Of a stretch of DNA of 64,000 bases, positions 20,326 to 33,106 are shown piece after piece. The stretch comes from Isoetes taiwanensis (lineage: Eukaryota > Streptophyta > Lycopodiopsida > Isoetales > Isoetaceae). The notes beneath the pieces are model-generated. The model saw only the letters and a program-made list of their open reading frames with translations. It did not search any database and was not told the origin of the DNA. Each line of letters starts with the position of its first letter. The first letter of the stretch is position 1. The stretch spans positions 24,257,584-24,321,583 of the forward strand of contig JAJEKV010000005.1 in NCBI GenBank assembly GCA_021234155.1, written 5' to 3'. The position numbers and the translations under genes are program-made.

Positions 20326-22100
20326 ATTACTTCAAGGTTTACCTTACCAGCTTGAATTAAATGTGCCTACTCCATTGCCTACTTTTGATTCCAGTATGAG
20401 TGCTAATACTTTTCTAAGAATTTTTGAAGATTACTACAGGGATTATGGCTTCAAGAAAGGTTGCAAGTTCTCACAATTTGAAAAGTGTTTTAAAGAGGAG
20501 AGTGAAGCTGGTGCTTGGCTGACTTATGAAAAGCTTATGGGAACCACTTCTTGGGATGATCTTGTTACTAAGTTTTTAGACAGGTTTGGAAAGCTTGCTG
20601 CTCCTAAGGATCTTGTTAATGAATTGCAAAATTTCTCTATTTATGCAGGTGAAAGTGTTAGCCAGTATAAGGAAAGATTCAGCACCTTTATGAGTAGATG
20701 TCAGAAATGCCAAGTTACTGTCCCCACGCTTTTCTTGGTATCCTCTTTTATCAAAGGCCTATCTTCTAGACCAGAAATTCATAGAAAGCTTATCAAGATA
20801 CAAGCTGCTGAAGGTTTTGACTCCATCTACAAAGTTTTTGCCAAGACTACTGAATTAACCAAAATGCTCTCTATCCTACCAGAAAAACATCATAGCTTTC
20901 AGCATGACCCCTTTTATCCTGATGCCACTGATGGCCCTTATGAACATCACCACTCTGTTCCTATCTATGGTGTGCTTAAAGAAAAGAAAAAGACCAAAGA
21001 GGAAGAGGCTGATTCTCAAATCTCAGAGGTTAAAGCTGACTTGACAAAGGTAACTGAGGCTTTAGCAGAGGTAACTAAGCAACTTGTGGAGCTCAAAGCA
21101 AGCAGAACAGGTAGAACTTATTCTGAGTGTATTCATTGTAATAGAACTTCACATACAGCTGATATTTGTTATTGGCAAATATGTCCTAAATGTAAAAAGA
21201 AAGGTCACTTTGGAAGGGAGTGTCCAGTCTGTGCTTTTTGCAAAGAAATTGGCCATACTGATCTTAGGTGTACTGTCAAAGAATATTTTGCCAAGCAGGA
21301 AAGAGAGAAGAAATCTGAGGCAACTCCTCATGTGAGATTTGTTGAACCTACTAGTTCTATAAGATTTGTGCAGGCTACAGAGATGCCAAAAACTGAGGAA
21401 GTAATGGTGGTACAAACCAGAAGCATGGATGAGATCCATAGACCTGCTGAGCCTAATAGGTTTGCTCCAGAGCAATCCAGAAAGTCAACATTACCATTAC
21501 CTCCTGTTTCTCCTCAAGAAATAGCTCCACCTCCTCAACAAAAGTATGGTAAGAAAGATCAAGATCTGGATGAGTTGGATGTTCTACTGAAAAATTCCAA
21601 AGTAAGTGTGGATTTATTTACCTTATTAAAAATTGCCCCTGGTTATAGGAAAAAGTTATTACAACAAACTACTTTTAGTGAGGCAGTGGCTTGTGTAGGT
21701 GTTGCAAATGCTACTAATCTTATTTTAGCTCAAAATGAGGAAGACCCAAGTGCATTTATGTGTTCAGCTACCCTAGGAGGTTATTCTTTTTCCAATGTGT
21801 TGCTGGATGGAGGCTCACCTCTAAATATCATGCCTTATCATGTCATGAAAAAATGTGGGTTTGAGATAGATAAAAGGTCATCTGTTTTGTTAAAATCTTT
21901 TTCTAATGCTAAAATAGCATCAGTTGGAATTGTGACTAAAGTTCCTGTTAATACTGAAGGCATTGTTGTAGCTGCCAATTTTGTTGTTGTTGCCTTTGAA
22001 GATTTAGGAGAAGATGCAAATATATATGATCTCCTGCTAGATAGAAGGTGGATGGCTACAGTTGATGCTAGACCAATCTGGTCTGAAGGGAGATGCATGC
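20326..22100 (+). CDS. R7 gag, zinc knuckles and protease
   Basis: About 600 residues are open; the apparent start at 20288 lies in R6 LTR and is not the true start. Gag begins at LLQGLPYQLELNVPTPLPTF and includes SANTFLRIFEDYYRDYGFKKGCKF, then SFIKGLSSRPEIHRK. Three CCHC knuckles are present (CIHCNRTSHTADIC, CPKCKKKGHFGREC and CAFCKEIGHTDLRC). The protease follows with NVLLDGGSPLNIMPYH near 21795-21845. A four-base insertion (ATGC) near 22096, absent from R9, shifts the frame into the upstream RNase H. The coding order and knuckles match R5. Confidence 0.9.
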
Positions 22101-22871
22101 ACCATTTCAAATGGCACTCAAGTAGCCACAATTTACAATCAGGATGGTTCTTATGGCTTCAGGGAAGAGGTACATTTTATTAAAGAAATGCTTATAGAAG
22201 AGCCCCTAGGATCTTATAGTTTAGCAACCCCTAGCACAAAGGAAACAGATCTGATTCCTTTGATTAGAGAGTGTGCACTACCTTCTGAGAATGGGAAAAA
22301 AGGATGCTTGTGGTTTGATGGAGGGATTTCAAAAAAATTGAGTGTAGCTTCATCTGCAGCCATACTGAAGGATACCTCCAATAAACTTTTGGCTAAGGTA
22401 GGAAGGATTTTTCCCCAAATCACTTCTAATGTAGCAAAGTACAAAGCTTTGATTGCAGGTCTTCAAGAAGCCAAGGCTATGGATATTTCAGTCATACACA
22501 TCTATGGAGATTCTCAGTTAGTGTGCAGACAGGTTAATGGTGAGTATCAGGCCAAGAATGCTGACATGGAATCCTTGAGAAATCAGGTAATGGGAATGCT
22601 TGCTTACTTTACTTCTTGGGAAATTACTCATATCCCAAGGGAACAGAATTGGGAAGCTGATGCTTTGTGCAGGGATACTTTAATGACTTATCTATCTGAG
22701 GGAGCTATCCCAGAAGAAGATCTTGATGAGGATGAGGCTAAGGAATTTTGTCCTATATTAATTATAAATGCATCACAGGAAAAGGAAACCAATGAGGTTG
22801 TAATTAATAAAAATGGCCAGCAAAGAACTCTGTTTGTGGGAGATCTTTTTGACACACAAAACAAGGAATAG
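22100..22871 (+). CDS. R7 plant/archaeal-type RNase H upstream of RT
   Basis: After the frameshift the frame reads CTISNGTQVATIYNQDGSYG, then the RNase H domain: CLWFDGGISKKLSVASSAA (first Asp), SNVAKYKALIAGLQEAK with Lys at the catalytic Glu position (AAG, 22437-22439), GDSQLVCRQVNGEYQAKN (Asp), and HIPREQNWEADALCR (Asp). A linker with ILIINASQEKE follows. The frame stops with TAG at 22869 where other copies have a Gln or Glu codon. The RT frame continues directly afterwards. Confidence 0.88.
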
Positions 22872-24608
22872 ATCAATAAATTCTTTGAAGAGAGAAGTGA
22901 TGTGTTTGCCTGGGATTATTCTGAGCTTATTGGTATCAAAGAGGAGGTATGTCAATTTGAAATTAAAATTAAGGAAGGGTGTAAGCCTGTCTTCCAGAGG
23001 TTAAGAAGAATAAATGCTTCACTTTTAGATCTAATCAAAGATGAATTGAATAAGATGTTGGATGCAGGTGTCATTGTAGAAATCATTAACCATGAATGGG
23101 TATCCTGCATTGTTCCAGTGGAAAAAAAGAATGGAACTTTGAGAATTTGCATAGATTATCGAGATTTGAACAAAGCCACCATAAAAGATTGTTATCCTTT
23201 GCCCTTTTTGGAAGAAATTCTATATGCTGTTGCAGGGAAAGACATGTACTCATTTTTGGATGGTTTTTCAGGGTTCAACCAGATTAGCATCAAAGAGGAA
23301 GACCAGCCAAAGACTTCATTTATCACTCCCTGGGGTACCTATGCTATGAAAAGAATGCCATTTGGCCTAATGAATGCCCCAGCCACTTTCCAAAGAGTAA
23401 TGGATGTCATTTTCAAGACCATGGCTGCTGAAAAATTTAGAGTGTATCTAGATGACCTTTGTTTGGGTTCTCATTCTAATAACCATGTGGAATTGCTTGC
23501 AAAAGTCTGCTCTTTATGCAGGATTTCAGGAGTCAATCTAAATCCAAAAAAATGCATCTTTTTTGCATCCAAAGGACAACTTTTGGGACATGAAGTATCC
23601 AGCCAAGGTATTCAAGTTGCTCAAGATAAAACTGAAGCTCTCAAAAAATTAGTACCTCCCAAGAATTTGAAGCAGGTTAAGAGTTTTATTGGTATGGCAA
23701 GTTTCCTTAGGATGTATATTCCAAATTTTGCTCATATCTTAAGTCCTATCTCTAGGTTGACCAGGATAGGGAAGTTTTCTAAATCTGAAAGCAATCACAT
23801 ACCTATCACATGGACTCCAGAATGCCAAGAAGCTTTTGACTTTCTTATTTTATCCATATGTGAAGCTACCCTTTTAAAAAAACCAGAAGTTCAAGTTCAT
23901 ATGAAGCAAAATCCAATGGGATTGCTATTTGGTAAAGCAACCAATAAACCAAAAATTCAGAGGTGGGCTTGTAAGTTGCAAAGTTATGATATCTCTGTAA
24001 AAGAGTTGCACTTGACACGAAATCCTAGCCTCTACTTGCCTTATATATTTTTTGATCATGAAGATGAATTGAATACTACTGATACCTCACTTGCAGTAGC
24101 ACATCTAGAGGAAACTCAAGAAGATCAAGTCAAAGGAGGATGGCAGCAACCCATTAGAGATTTTTTACAACATGGGGTCATCTCCCCAAATCTCACTTCA
24201 AATCAAAGAAGAAGACTCAAGGACAAGTGCAGACAATTCAAGCTGATAGATAATGTTCTGTGCAAAATTAATAGAGATGGGATTTTGCTGAGATGTGTAA
24301 GTGAAGATGAATCTGCTTTAATTATTAGGGAGATGCATAAGGGTATTTGTGGGGGACATTTTGCTGGGGATACCACTGCCAAAAAGATCCTTAGGTCTGG
24401 GTATTATTGGCCTACTATTTTTAAAGATTGCTATGAGATCATAAAGACTTGCCATAAGTGTCAGATTTTTAGCAAAAGGATTTTATTACCAGCTGCCCTG
24501 AATCCTATCATATCCCCAGGATCTTTTCAAATTTGGAGGTTAGATTATATTGGTCCTATTAATCCTTCTTCTGCAGGTCAACATCAGCATATTATTGTGG
24601 CTACAAAC
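22872..24608 (+). CDS. R7 RT, deleted Ty3 RNase H and integrase N-terminal half
   Basis: The frame is open from after the TAG to the R8 insertion. RT has RICIDYRDLNKA, FLDGFSGFNQI and YLDD (23445-23456). About 80 residues of the Ty3 RNase H are deleted (joined at KKPEVQVHMKQNP, near 23886), leaving only its C-terminal strand and the linker LYLPYIFFDHEDE. The integrase zinc finger is complete (EMHKGICGGHFAGD and CHKCQIF) and the first catalytic Asp is in LDYIGPI. The coding frame is cut at ATN and resumes with YFTKWAEA at 35585. R15 is a near-identical sister copy that has the missing RNase H part. Confidence 0.92.
24604..24608 (+). other. Target-site duplication of R8, left copy (CAAAC)
   Basis: The five bases before the R8 LTR start (TGTTGAAGG) repeat immediately after the R8 LTR end. 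Removing R8 and one copy restores the R7 integrase reading frame. Confidence 0.93.
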
Positions 24609-27097
24609 TGTTGAAGGTAATCCTGGCAAAACCTTCAACCTCAGTGGTTTAGAACCTCCAGGTTGCTTAAGGCAACCACTCTGGGTGCAAAGATTCCAGA
24701 AAGAATCACAAAAGATCACTGGAAGTGTGTTTCCCTGAAGAGAAAAAAGTCTGCCTCACAAAATCTCTTGTAGAATGTGATCGATGGGGCTATGGGTGTG
24801 GATATCACTCCTTGATGTTCTCAACACTTGTCACTCACAGACTGCAAAAGCTCAGCAAGGTCAGAGTAGGCTAGATGGGCAAGATTCAAGTCACTGACCC
24901 AGTCAATTTTTGGTCAATATCCCTGACAGAGAGCTGATGTTTGGAACTCGATATTGGTGATGAATTTTTGGGACTATCAACTCTATCTCTCTCAGATTTG
25001 TGCACACAACAGGGGGCCAACTATTCTTCTTGACGAGAAAGGATCCAATTTTCTCTTTTGATAATTCTTAGCCTAAGGCTGTAAGAAGAAAATGTTCTTG
25101 AGAGATAATGTTTTGTAAAGGGGTCATCGCGACGCGTGTATCTTATGTTGTCTACTTCCACATACTTTGTTTGACAGGATTGAAGTTCAAAGCAGTGGCT
25201 CTCCTATGTTCCACACCATTTGTGCAACACCTCATGTTCTACTTGATTGCTAACTTTCCATTACAATGCGAGGGGATTTGGCTTTTGCACTTTCTAAGGG
25301 TTTGTGATATAGGTAGACAAAACACACGACTAACAATGTGCATGGGCACTAGATACTCACGCTATGACAACAAACCTATGATAATTTTTGCTTTTTGAAA
25401 AGGTCACAAAGTAACTCAAACAAAGCTGGGCCGCAAAGGTCGGATTTTCAATTGAATCAGTCACTCAGAAGATACAATATAACATCCCAAGCTCAGGGTC
25501 TTGGGCACAGGATCAAATAGGTGCACATAAAAGATCCGAAGAATTGAGTCAATAATCCGGATCAAAGGTAAACATAGGAGGTCAGGATCAAGCTCAAGGT
25601 TGTCAAGCCGGTCCTTCTTCAAAGCCAAAAAATCTTCTTTTGCCTTCAAGCCCTCAAAAAACTTCTGTGCGAAAAATCCCCTTTTGTAGAATGTACAGTT
25701 CCGTTGAAATCTTCATCATTTCTTTCAAATCCTCTGTCTTTTAGCCCGCACTAAGCATTTATGGCATTAAACATAATGATTCGGCAGGTTTAGGTGCTGA
25801 ATTAATGGTTTGTTAGGTCGCTCTGAACGGATCTTGGCATTTTCCAGATTTAGGTTTCTGGCAGTTCGCAGAGAAATATCCCACAGGCCCAATTCAAATT
25901 GGCAGACAAAGTATATAAGGCTCAAAAATTTGATTTCTTCTGATTATTGCGTGCAGTGTCCACGTGGGATTCGGTACCTCCACCGCCCCACACGCCCGGA
26001 TGCTCCACGCGGCAGGGGGGGATTGGCTTGGAAGAGAAATTAGGCTAAGGGGGTAGATAGGAAAATTTTTTGCACCCCTTACACCCTATGGCACGATTCC
26101 CTAGAACACATATACCATGCCTAAAATAAGGCCTTTTCTCAAAATTCTTTTTTTCTAGGGGAATCTTTTTTTGTGCCCTATAATATTCTGGGGTCTTTTT
26201 TCACCATAGAGCTTTTTGGAGTTTGGAAAGAATTTGGGGAGTGGATGAAGTGGCATTTGAAAAACATGGCATGGCTAGGTAGAATGACATGGCCAATGGG
26301 AATGATGACTTGTCACCCACTTGAATTTGAAAATTCTCTCTAGTCAAAATTTTTAGAATGATGTGGAGATGATGTGTGTGAATGATGAGTTGTCAAAGGT
26401 GATGTGGCAACCATGATATTTAGAAATGAATTTTGAGATGAAAAGGATGAAATGGTGATGGGTGTGATGTGTGTAGTAAGGTGTAGGGGGACTTGGCACA
26501 TCTAGTGCTCATTAGGAAGCCAAAAATTTTGTGGAGCATCTTTGAGGCATCTTTGAGGCATATTTGAATTTTAAGCATCTCCCTTAGGGATTTTGCAAGC
26601 CTCTCTACATTTTGCTCAAGTTGCATGGAATGTTGACTTCATAAGCAAAGTTATGACTAAGTCAAGTCTCTCTTGAACTAGTGGTTGATGGAGCAAGTGG
26701 GTGTTTTATGAAGGTGTATTTTGACTAGAAAGAACTTTCAAGGTCAAGTTTGACTTTGGGAGGTGTATGAGGAAGGAGTCAAGGTCCAATGCTATTTGGG
26801 ATGGTGGAGTGGATGAGGATGGAAATCAAAAGAATGCCAAAAATGCCAAGCTCATAAATGATCACATACCATGGAATGCTCTTCAAGGGTCTTCTTTCTC
26901 TCTTCTCTACAATTCCTATGCTTGTTTGACCTTTTGCATCTCTTGAGTGACTTGAGTCAATTGTCCTTCCTTTGCTCTTCAAACTTGAATGTATGCTAGT
27001 GAAGCATTCTCCTATTATCTTGCAAATTGAACCAAACTGATAGGATTAGTGCTAATATATGCTTGGCTCTTACATGCTTTGCCATAGCATGGCAGCA
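24609..27097 (-). repeat. R8 3' LTR
   Basis: Plus strand TGTTGAAGGTAATCC to the palindrome ending GGCAGCA at 27097. It carries the U5 11-mer TAGAACCTCCA (24650-24660), the GGTTGC/GCAACC hairpin, a G-box (25961-25966) and a TATATA box near 25913. It is nearly collinear with 33107-35579. A 2-bp change in the terminal palindrome (GCTTTGCC for GCTGCC) distinguishes it. No gene is supported. Confidence 0.93.
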
Positions 27098-27749
27098 TTA
27101 TATGCCAAACAAAAAGAAGGCTGGTCTTCCAGCCCCTTTTGACTAATTTGTTTGATGACTCTTGACCTGTTCTCCAACCCGGTTGCCAATATGAGAATAT
27201 GGTTGGCAACTCAATGACTGCATATGGATTGGAAGGTGATAGATTTGATATTATGAGCGTGCATATGATGCTACTTTCAGATGAACCTGCATGGAAAATA
27301 AATCTCTTTAGTTATGAGAAGCTGCGGGATGGTGGTATGAATGACGACTTGGGAAATTTATTGGCAATGGAGGAGGACTTTTCGATGCAATGAGGTCAAC
27401 TCTTGATCGGGATGTCGGATGGAGATAAACATAAGGATGCACCTGCATATGAAGATAAAGCTTGTTAGTATGAGTGAGTTCTTTGGTGTGGAGGCAATGT
27501 CGGCAACTCCGGATGATGGAGATCAATGTAGTGCAATGGAAGAGATGTGTGACGGATATGCTCGGATGCACTGCATGGAACTATGATCATTAGTATCAAT
27601 TCACTCCTTGAGTTGATCACAATCTGCATAGCAACACTTATAAATTCATTAACACACAAATAATAACCCTAAAGCGAGAACTACATTCACTAAGCAGGCC
27701 CTAAGCGATCTAGTTTTAACCATATGTATTAACTATACCTAGCTACATC
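27098..27749 (-). other. R8 3' region
   Basis: No gene is seen. On the minus strand, CAAAAGGGGCTGGAAGACCAGCC (split here as AAAAGGGG and the hairpin GGCTGG/CCAGCC) is about 25 bp from the LTR and is the best polypurine-tract candidate. Two diverged ACCTGCAT repeats near 27287 and 27443 match the duplicated 3' unit of family I. Confidence 0.6.
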
Positions 27750-28983
27750 TTACCACGAGATTTGGTTTGAGCGAGCAAAGGGCAACATGTTGTTGCCAAT
27801 ACCTTTTAGGTGCACAATGTTGATAGGGTTCACCAATTCTACGCCATCGACAATATCCTTGACCAATATGAATCCTTGCCGGTTTGTCCCTATTACTTCA
27901 AATGGTCCCTCCCAAAGATTTTCGAATTTTGTTGCCATATCTTCCCTTGCTTTGTTCCACTTTAACACTAACTCTCCTTCTTTCAAGACTCCCTGTAATT
28001 TATGTGCTGCTTTGAAGGCTGCTATATCCTTGGCCTTTTTCCTTATTATTGCATTCTCAGCCTCATATCTATGCTCCTCAAGCTGCATCAATCTCACAAA
28101 TCTGTCTTTTAGAGCATTATCCATTTCCAAATTTAACTGATAGGCCAGTCTGAGTGATGGAAGCTCTAACTCTATAGGCAATACTGATTCTATCCCATAC
28201 ACCAAACTGAAAGGGGTGTGCTTTGTAGCCACTTTGATGGTAGTTCTGTATGCCCAAAGTGCATCATGAAGTTTCAAATGCCAATCCTTTCTTGAAATAC
28301 TGATGGTCTTCTTGGGATTGACTTGAGAGTCTTATTGGTTGACTCTGCCTGGCCATTTCCCTGAGGGTAATAGGATGAACTCTTGGTGTGTTTGACTTTC
28401 AGGGTGGCTAGAAGTAATGCAATGGTGTGGTTGATGAATTGGCTGCCTCTATCAGAAACAATTTTGAAAGGGATACCAAATCTGGCACAAATATTTTCAT
28501 GTAGAAACCTTGCAGTAGCTTGGGCATTGGCTTCTCTCAAAGGAATTGCCTCTGCCCATTTGGTAAAATGTCGGTGGCAACTAATATAAACTGGTCTTTG
28601 AGCTGAGGAAGGTGGGTCTATGGGGCCTATAAAATCCAGTCCCCACATTTGAAAAGGTCCGAGGGAAATTATGGCGGTCAGGCGTACTGGTTGCAAGGTT
28701 CTTTTGCCAAAAATCGGCATTTGTGGCAGCATTTTATAGCTTCATAACAATCCTTAAAGAGAGTAGGCCAAAAGTATCGACCTTAAAAATTTTTTTTCTT
28801 TGTTGTGTCTGGCTGCAAAGTGTCCTCCACAAACTCCCTCATGACCGCCTCAATTATCATTCTAGCCTCTTCCCTATCCACACATCTCGGCAAGACTCCT
28901 TCCTTGTCGACTTTGCATAGGATCCCTTCAATTAGACTGAACTTCTTGCATTTGTCCCTAAATCTCCTTTCTTGATTTGCCAC
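27750..28983 (-). pseudogene. R8 integrase, frameshifted
   Basis: Three overlapping frames give the whole domain: the N-terminal part has EGILCKVDKEGVLPRCVD, the core has GLDFIGPIDPPS (first Asp), VSDRGSQFINHTIA (second Asp) and SSYYPQGNGQAESTNK (Glu), so the DDE residues are all present. The C-terminal module shows ELVLKWNKAREDMATKFENLWEG (given in parts: ELVLKWNKARED and WEGPFEVIG). Breaks occur near 28275 and 28740-28790. It would insert the cDNA. No chromodomain follows. Confidence 0.87.
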
Positions 28984-29039
28984 TCAAGTTCTTAGGTAAC
29001 TCATTGCTTTCCAAATAGTTTACGATGTCAAATTGCCAA

Positions 29040-30500
29040 TCAATGTTTTTTACGCATCAACAGAGATCAAGTTTGTTAGATTGTCATCAACACACAAACC
29101 ATCTTGATCTTCATGCTCAAACAACACAAGTGGAAGGTAGGAGCTGGGATTCTCGATCAACTTTACCACCTTCTGGTAATATCATAAGCTTGGATCTTAC
29201 AAGCCCATGCACAATTTGGCCTTTGGCTGCTTTTTGCAAATAGGAGTGAAAAAGGATTTTGCCTCATGAGCACTTGCACTGATTGTTTTTTGAGAAGATG
29301 TCCTTGCCTTTCTATCAAAAACATCAGGGCTGCTGCACTCTTCTCCAACACTGGGATACCTAATCTCAAACATCGGACCACATCTTGCTTGCAAAAGTAA
29401 TCACATGATCCCCTTGTAACGATTGCCACACCAATTGCTTTCTTTGTCTGCTTGATGTAAGCTTTGAAGGGCTTCTCTAGATCAGGAGGTTTTAGCGGGA
29501 TAGATTTGCAAATGGCATCAATGATTTTGTCAAAAGAATTTTGGCATTGCTCATCCCAATCTACTAGGATGTGTTTGCTTTCACTTTTGGAGAACTTCCC
29601 AACCTTTGTGAGGCTGGAGATTGGGCTTATGGTGTGGGAAAAATGAGGGACATACATTCTCAAAGAAGCTGGTCATCCCTATGAAGCTCTTAACTTTGTT
29701 TGAGGGTTTTGGAGGTGTCAATTTCCTTAGGGCTTCAATCTTACTGTCAGATATTTGAATTCCTGTTGTAGACACTACATGCCCAAGCAATTCCCCTTTT
29801 GATGACAAAAAAACACACTTTTTGGGGTTCAAACTCACTCCCCCCTTTCTACACAAGTCAAACAACATGGTTAGCATATCAAAATGTCTTTCGGAGAAGT
29901 TCCCAAACAAAGATCATCTAAAAAAACACGAAAAATGTTAGCTGGCATTTCTTTAAAAATTGCATCCATGGCTCTTTGGAATGTTGCAGAAGCATTCATC
30001 AATCCAAATGGCATTCTTTTCATGGCAAATGTTCCCCAAGGTGTGATAAATGAAGTTTTTGGCTGATCACCTTCCTTGATGCTTATCGATTAAAACACGA
30101 AAAGCCATCTAAGAATGAGTAAATTTCTTTACACCTTTCTGACATGCAACACCTCCTCGAAATGGCAAAGGGTAACAATCTTTGTGGTAGCTTTGTTTAA
30201 ATCTCTATAGTCTATGCAGATTCTAATGGCCTTGTTTTTCTTTTTCAACAGGAACAATGCAAGATAGCCACTTTCGGGGTTCACAATTTCAGTAATCACA
30301 CCTGCATCTTTCATTTTGTATAATTCTTCCTTGATTAGACCTAATAATAGAAGCATTGATTCTTCTTAGCTTTTTTGTATGACAGGTTTCATACCTCCCT
30401 TTATTTTGATTTCAAATTCACAAATACTTTTGTCAATTCCCACCAGCTCATCATAATCCCAAGCAAAGACATCCTTCCAATCATCAAAAATTTGGTCACC
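29040..30500 (-). pseudogene. R8 RT and degenerate Ty3 RNase H, frameshifted
   Basis: RT blocks ICIDYRDLNKAT, FAMKRMPFGLM-type sequence, FLDDLCL (near 29915) and SLNPKKCVFLSSKGELLGH are spread over several frames. The Ty3 RNase H (29163-29500) has AYIKQTKKAIGV, EKSAAALMFLIERQGH and VLMRQNPFS at the active-site positions, so the acidic residues are absent as in all other copies. Several frame breaks fall where sister copies have CAG or CTG. Confidence 0.85.
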
Positions 30501-30589
30501 AAAGCATTATCCTCCTCTCTGAACAAATCTCCAACATATAACACCCTATCTAGACCCTTCTTATTGACCTTGACTTCCCTTACCTGCTT

Positions 30590-31070
30590 GTCTTCACTTG
30601 CATTGATTACCGGGATGGGGTATAGGCATGTTGCAGATCTCTTCTCTCAAGTTCCTCCTCTTGAATTGCTCCCTCGACCAAATGTTCGGTAGCACACTTA
30701 CGCACAATGAGTACGCTTCACCATTACGCTCCCTTGGAACATGGCGAGTTCGTGTATCAAAATCCTTCGGTTCCAACATGGCTTGACTTTTGAGCTGCAA
30801 CATGTCCTCATTCTTGGCTGATATTCTCGATATTTACTGCGGGGACGAGTGAGAGTCTCCAAAGATGATCACATTCCTGATGTTTAGATTTTTGCCTCTT
30901 GAAGACCTGCAATCAATGCCTTATATTACGCCATATTAGAAGTGACATTAGGATAAATTCTTCCTACTTTAGCCAAACAACTTTGTTTGAGGCATCCTTG
31001 AGAATAGCGGCGAGAAGATGCCACATTAAGCCTTTTGGAAACACCACCATCAAACCATAAATAAGCAAAA
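30590..31070 (-). pseudogene. R8 upstream RNase H domain with TAA at the Glu codon
   Basis: Read across frames: YLWFDGGVSKRLN (rc of 31040-31075), then SNMA-TAA-YKALIAGLQEA with TAA at 30926-30928, GDSHSSP-like sequence where others have GDSQLVCRQ, and HVPRERNGEAYSL in place of HIPREQNWEADAL. The domain lies between protease and RT as in R2, R5, R7 and R12. Frame breaks coincide with CG-rich error-like strings. Confidence 0.8.
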
Positions 31071-31199
31071 TTGCTCAACCTGGTTGAAGCCAACTCCTTT
31101 GAGATTTTTTATGCTAGACCCCAACTCTATCGTATCGGTTCAAATTCTCCACATGGATGTGATATCAACATTTCTTCTTCAATGAAATTCATGCTTTCA

Positions 31200-31770
31200 A
31201 ACTCTCCTAACTTATTATACAATGTTACCTTTTTCTTGCCATTTGAGATGGTACATTCTCCTTTTGACCACCACAGGCCTAGCATCTCTTGTAGAAAGCC
31301 ACCTTACGCCCAAAAGTAAGTCATAAATATCTGATTTATCCCTATTCCTTCAAAAGCAACCACCACAAAGTTAGCTGCAACCATTACTCCTTCAACATCA
31401 ATAGGCACATTGCTAACTATTCCCCTTTGGATTGATTTTAGAATTAGAAAAAGATTTCAAGATCATTGGAGCCTTCTTGTCTACTTCTAGACCACACGGT
31501 CTCATGACATGGTGTGGCATCACGTTCAAGGGTGATCCTCCATCTAGCGAGAACTTTGGTTAATATTTTCCCTTCCATTTTAGCAACACGGTGAAAGCTC
31601 CGGGATCATTATCTTCTGGGTGAGCATGTGCTCATCAATGTGATTTGTCGGGGCAAACTCATCTTCCTTAGTAAGATTGAGCACCTTTCTTACGTAAGAA
31701 GGGGCTATCTTGAGCAGGGTCGACAAATCTACCTGATTTTTTAGAATTCTTCAATAAATATTCAAAATCC
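31200..31770 (-). pseudogene. R8 protease region, frameshifted
   Basis: Sequence corresponding to VLLDGGSPLNVMPHHVMRPCGLEVDKK (read as LDGGS and MPHHVMR at 31500-31550) followed by KVPIDVEGVMVAANFVVVAFEG-type sequence and LLLG.RWLSTRDARP. At least two frame changes lie in the active-site region. The protease would mature gag-pol. Confidence 0.75.
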
Positions 31771-31799
31771 TCCACAGTCTTTTTCCTTCTTGACAAATT

Positions 31800-33063
31800 T
31801 TTTGAGCAGGAGGAGGAGGCCGCGACCTTTGCTTGCTCGGCATCTTTATGTTTCAAAATCTCAACTTCTTGATTCTTTGGTTCTTTCTCTTTGGCATTAT
31901 TCATCCTTACGGTGTGGACAGCCATAATCTCCTCTTGCTCTTCAACTTCTGCACAAACCTTATAGATGCACTTGGTTCACCAATTTTAGATTTTTCTTGT
32001 CGGCAAAATATTCCTTGACCTTTGCATCTATCCTCGTAATGTCCTCTGACCTTACAAAATTCACATCTGGGGCATTCTTTACCAAAATGACCTCTTTTTC
32101 CACACTTAGTGCATGGCCTATACCAGCAATAATCAGAAGAATGAGTATCTCTAAAAGCGGTGCACACATGGGGGTAAGTTTTTCTTTTCAAATTTTGAAT
32201 TCTTCAACTCTTGCGGTTGTTTAGTTACCTCAACCAAAGCCTCGAGATACCTTGGTGATCTCTGCTCTTACATCTGCTGCGGGGAGCCTCATCATCTTCC
32301 ACCTTAACCTTTTTCTTTTCCTTTTGGATAGCATAGGCAGTGCAGTCTTTGATCCCATACACTCCTGCTCATAATCTGGAAAAAAAGGATCACTTGGTGA
32401 GTGCATTTCATCTGGTAAGTATGATATCATATCAGCAATTTCAGTAGCTTTGGTGAAAGCCTTGTGTATTGTATCAAATCCCTCCTGTTTTTGAATCTTC
32501 AAAAGCTTTCTGTGTATTCTTGGTGCGCTGCTCAATCCCACGATAAAAGAAGCCACTAGATGCAATGTATGGTTAGGAACATGATTGATTTGGCATTTGA
32601 CAAGATAGTGATTGAATCTTTTCGACATCTTCTGCGCACACTTTCACCATGTTTGATGCGAAAAGTTTGCAACTCAAATATTAAATCTTGAGGGTCCAAG
32701 ACTCTTCCAAATCTTGCTAGAAACTTTTTTACCAGTTCTTCCCAAGAATTGGTGCCTAAACCTATAACATACTCTAACCAAGCCCTTACCTCATCATTCT
32801 TGAAACATTTCTTAAACTCAGAAAACTTACAGCCTTTTTTGTGACCATATTCTTGATAGTATTCTTCAAAGGTCTTGAGGAAATGGTTGGCATTCATGCT
32901 TTCGGATCAAAAGCGAGGGACTGGAGTAGGCACACTTAACTTCGAAGTATTGATAAGGCATGCTGCGGTTGCTGTATGGTGGCGATGGGTGTGCAGCGGT
33001 AGCTTCACGATTATCCTGTGTCTCGGTAGGCTCAGATGTCTCATTAACTCTTCTTGGTGCCAT
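31800..33063 (-). pseudogene. R8 gag with zinc knuckles, frameshifted
   Basis: The ATG at 33063 gives MAPRRVNETSEPTETQDN, like R2 and R13. Blocks: FLKTFEEYYQEYGHKKGCKFSE (in two parts), LGTNSWEELVKKFLARFG and SFIVGLSSAPRIHRKLLK, then the knuckle region (31907-32191) with CTKCGKRGHFGKEC, CEFCKVRGHYEDRC and a damaged first knuckle. Frame changes occur near 32560-32640, 32230 and 32870. The PBS lies 23 bp upstream of the ATG. Confidence 0.87.
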
Positions 33064-33085
33064 GAGTCCAGATTCCAGGAAGATG

Positions 33086-33103
33086 ATCTCGGTAGAACCT
33101 CCA
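33086..33103 (-). other. R8 primer-binding site (tRNA-Gln-like)
   Basis: ATCTCGGTAGAACCTCCA on the plus strand, three bases from the LTR end at 33107. It is identical to those of R2, R12 and R13 and complementary to a tRNA-Gln 3' end as I recall it. Confidence 0.78.
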
Positions 33104-33106
33104 AAA

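Noticed and set aside
33086-33103. tRNA-like sequence as a tRNA gene
   Set aside because: Only the 3' 18 bases match; it is a primer-binding site next to an LTR.
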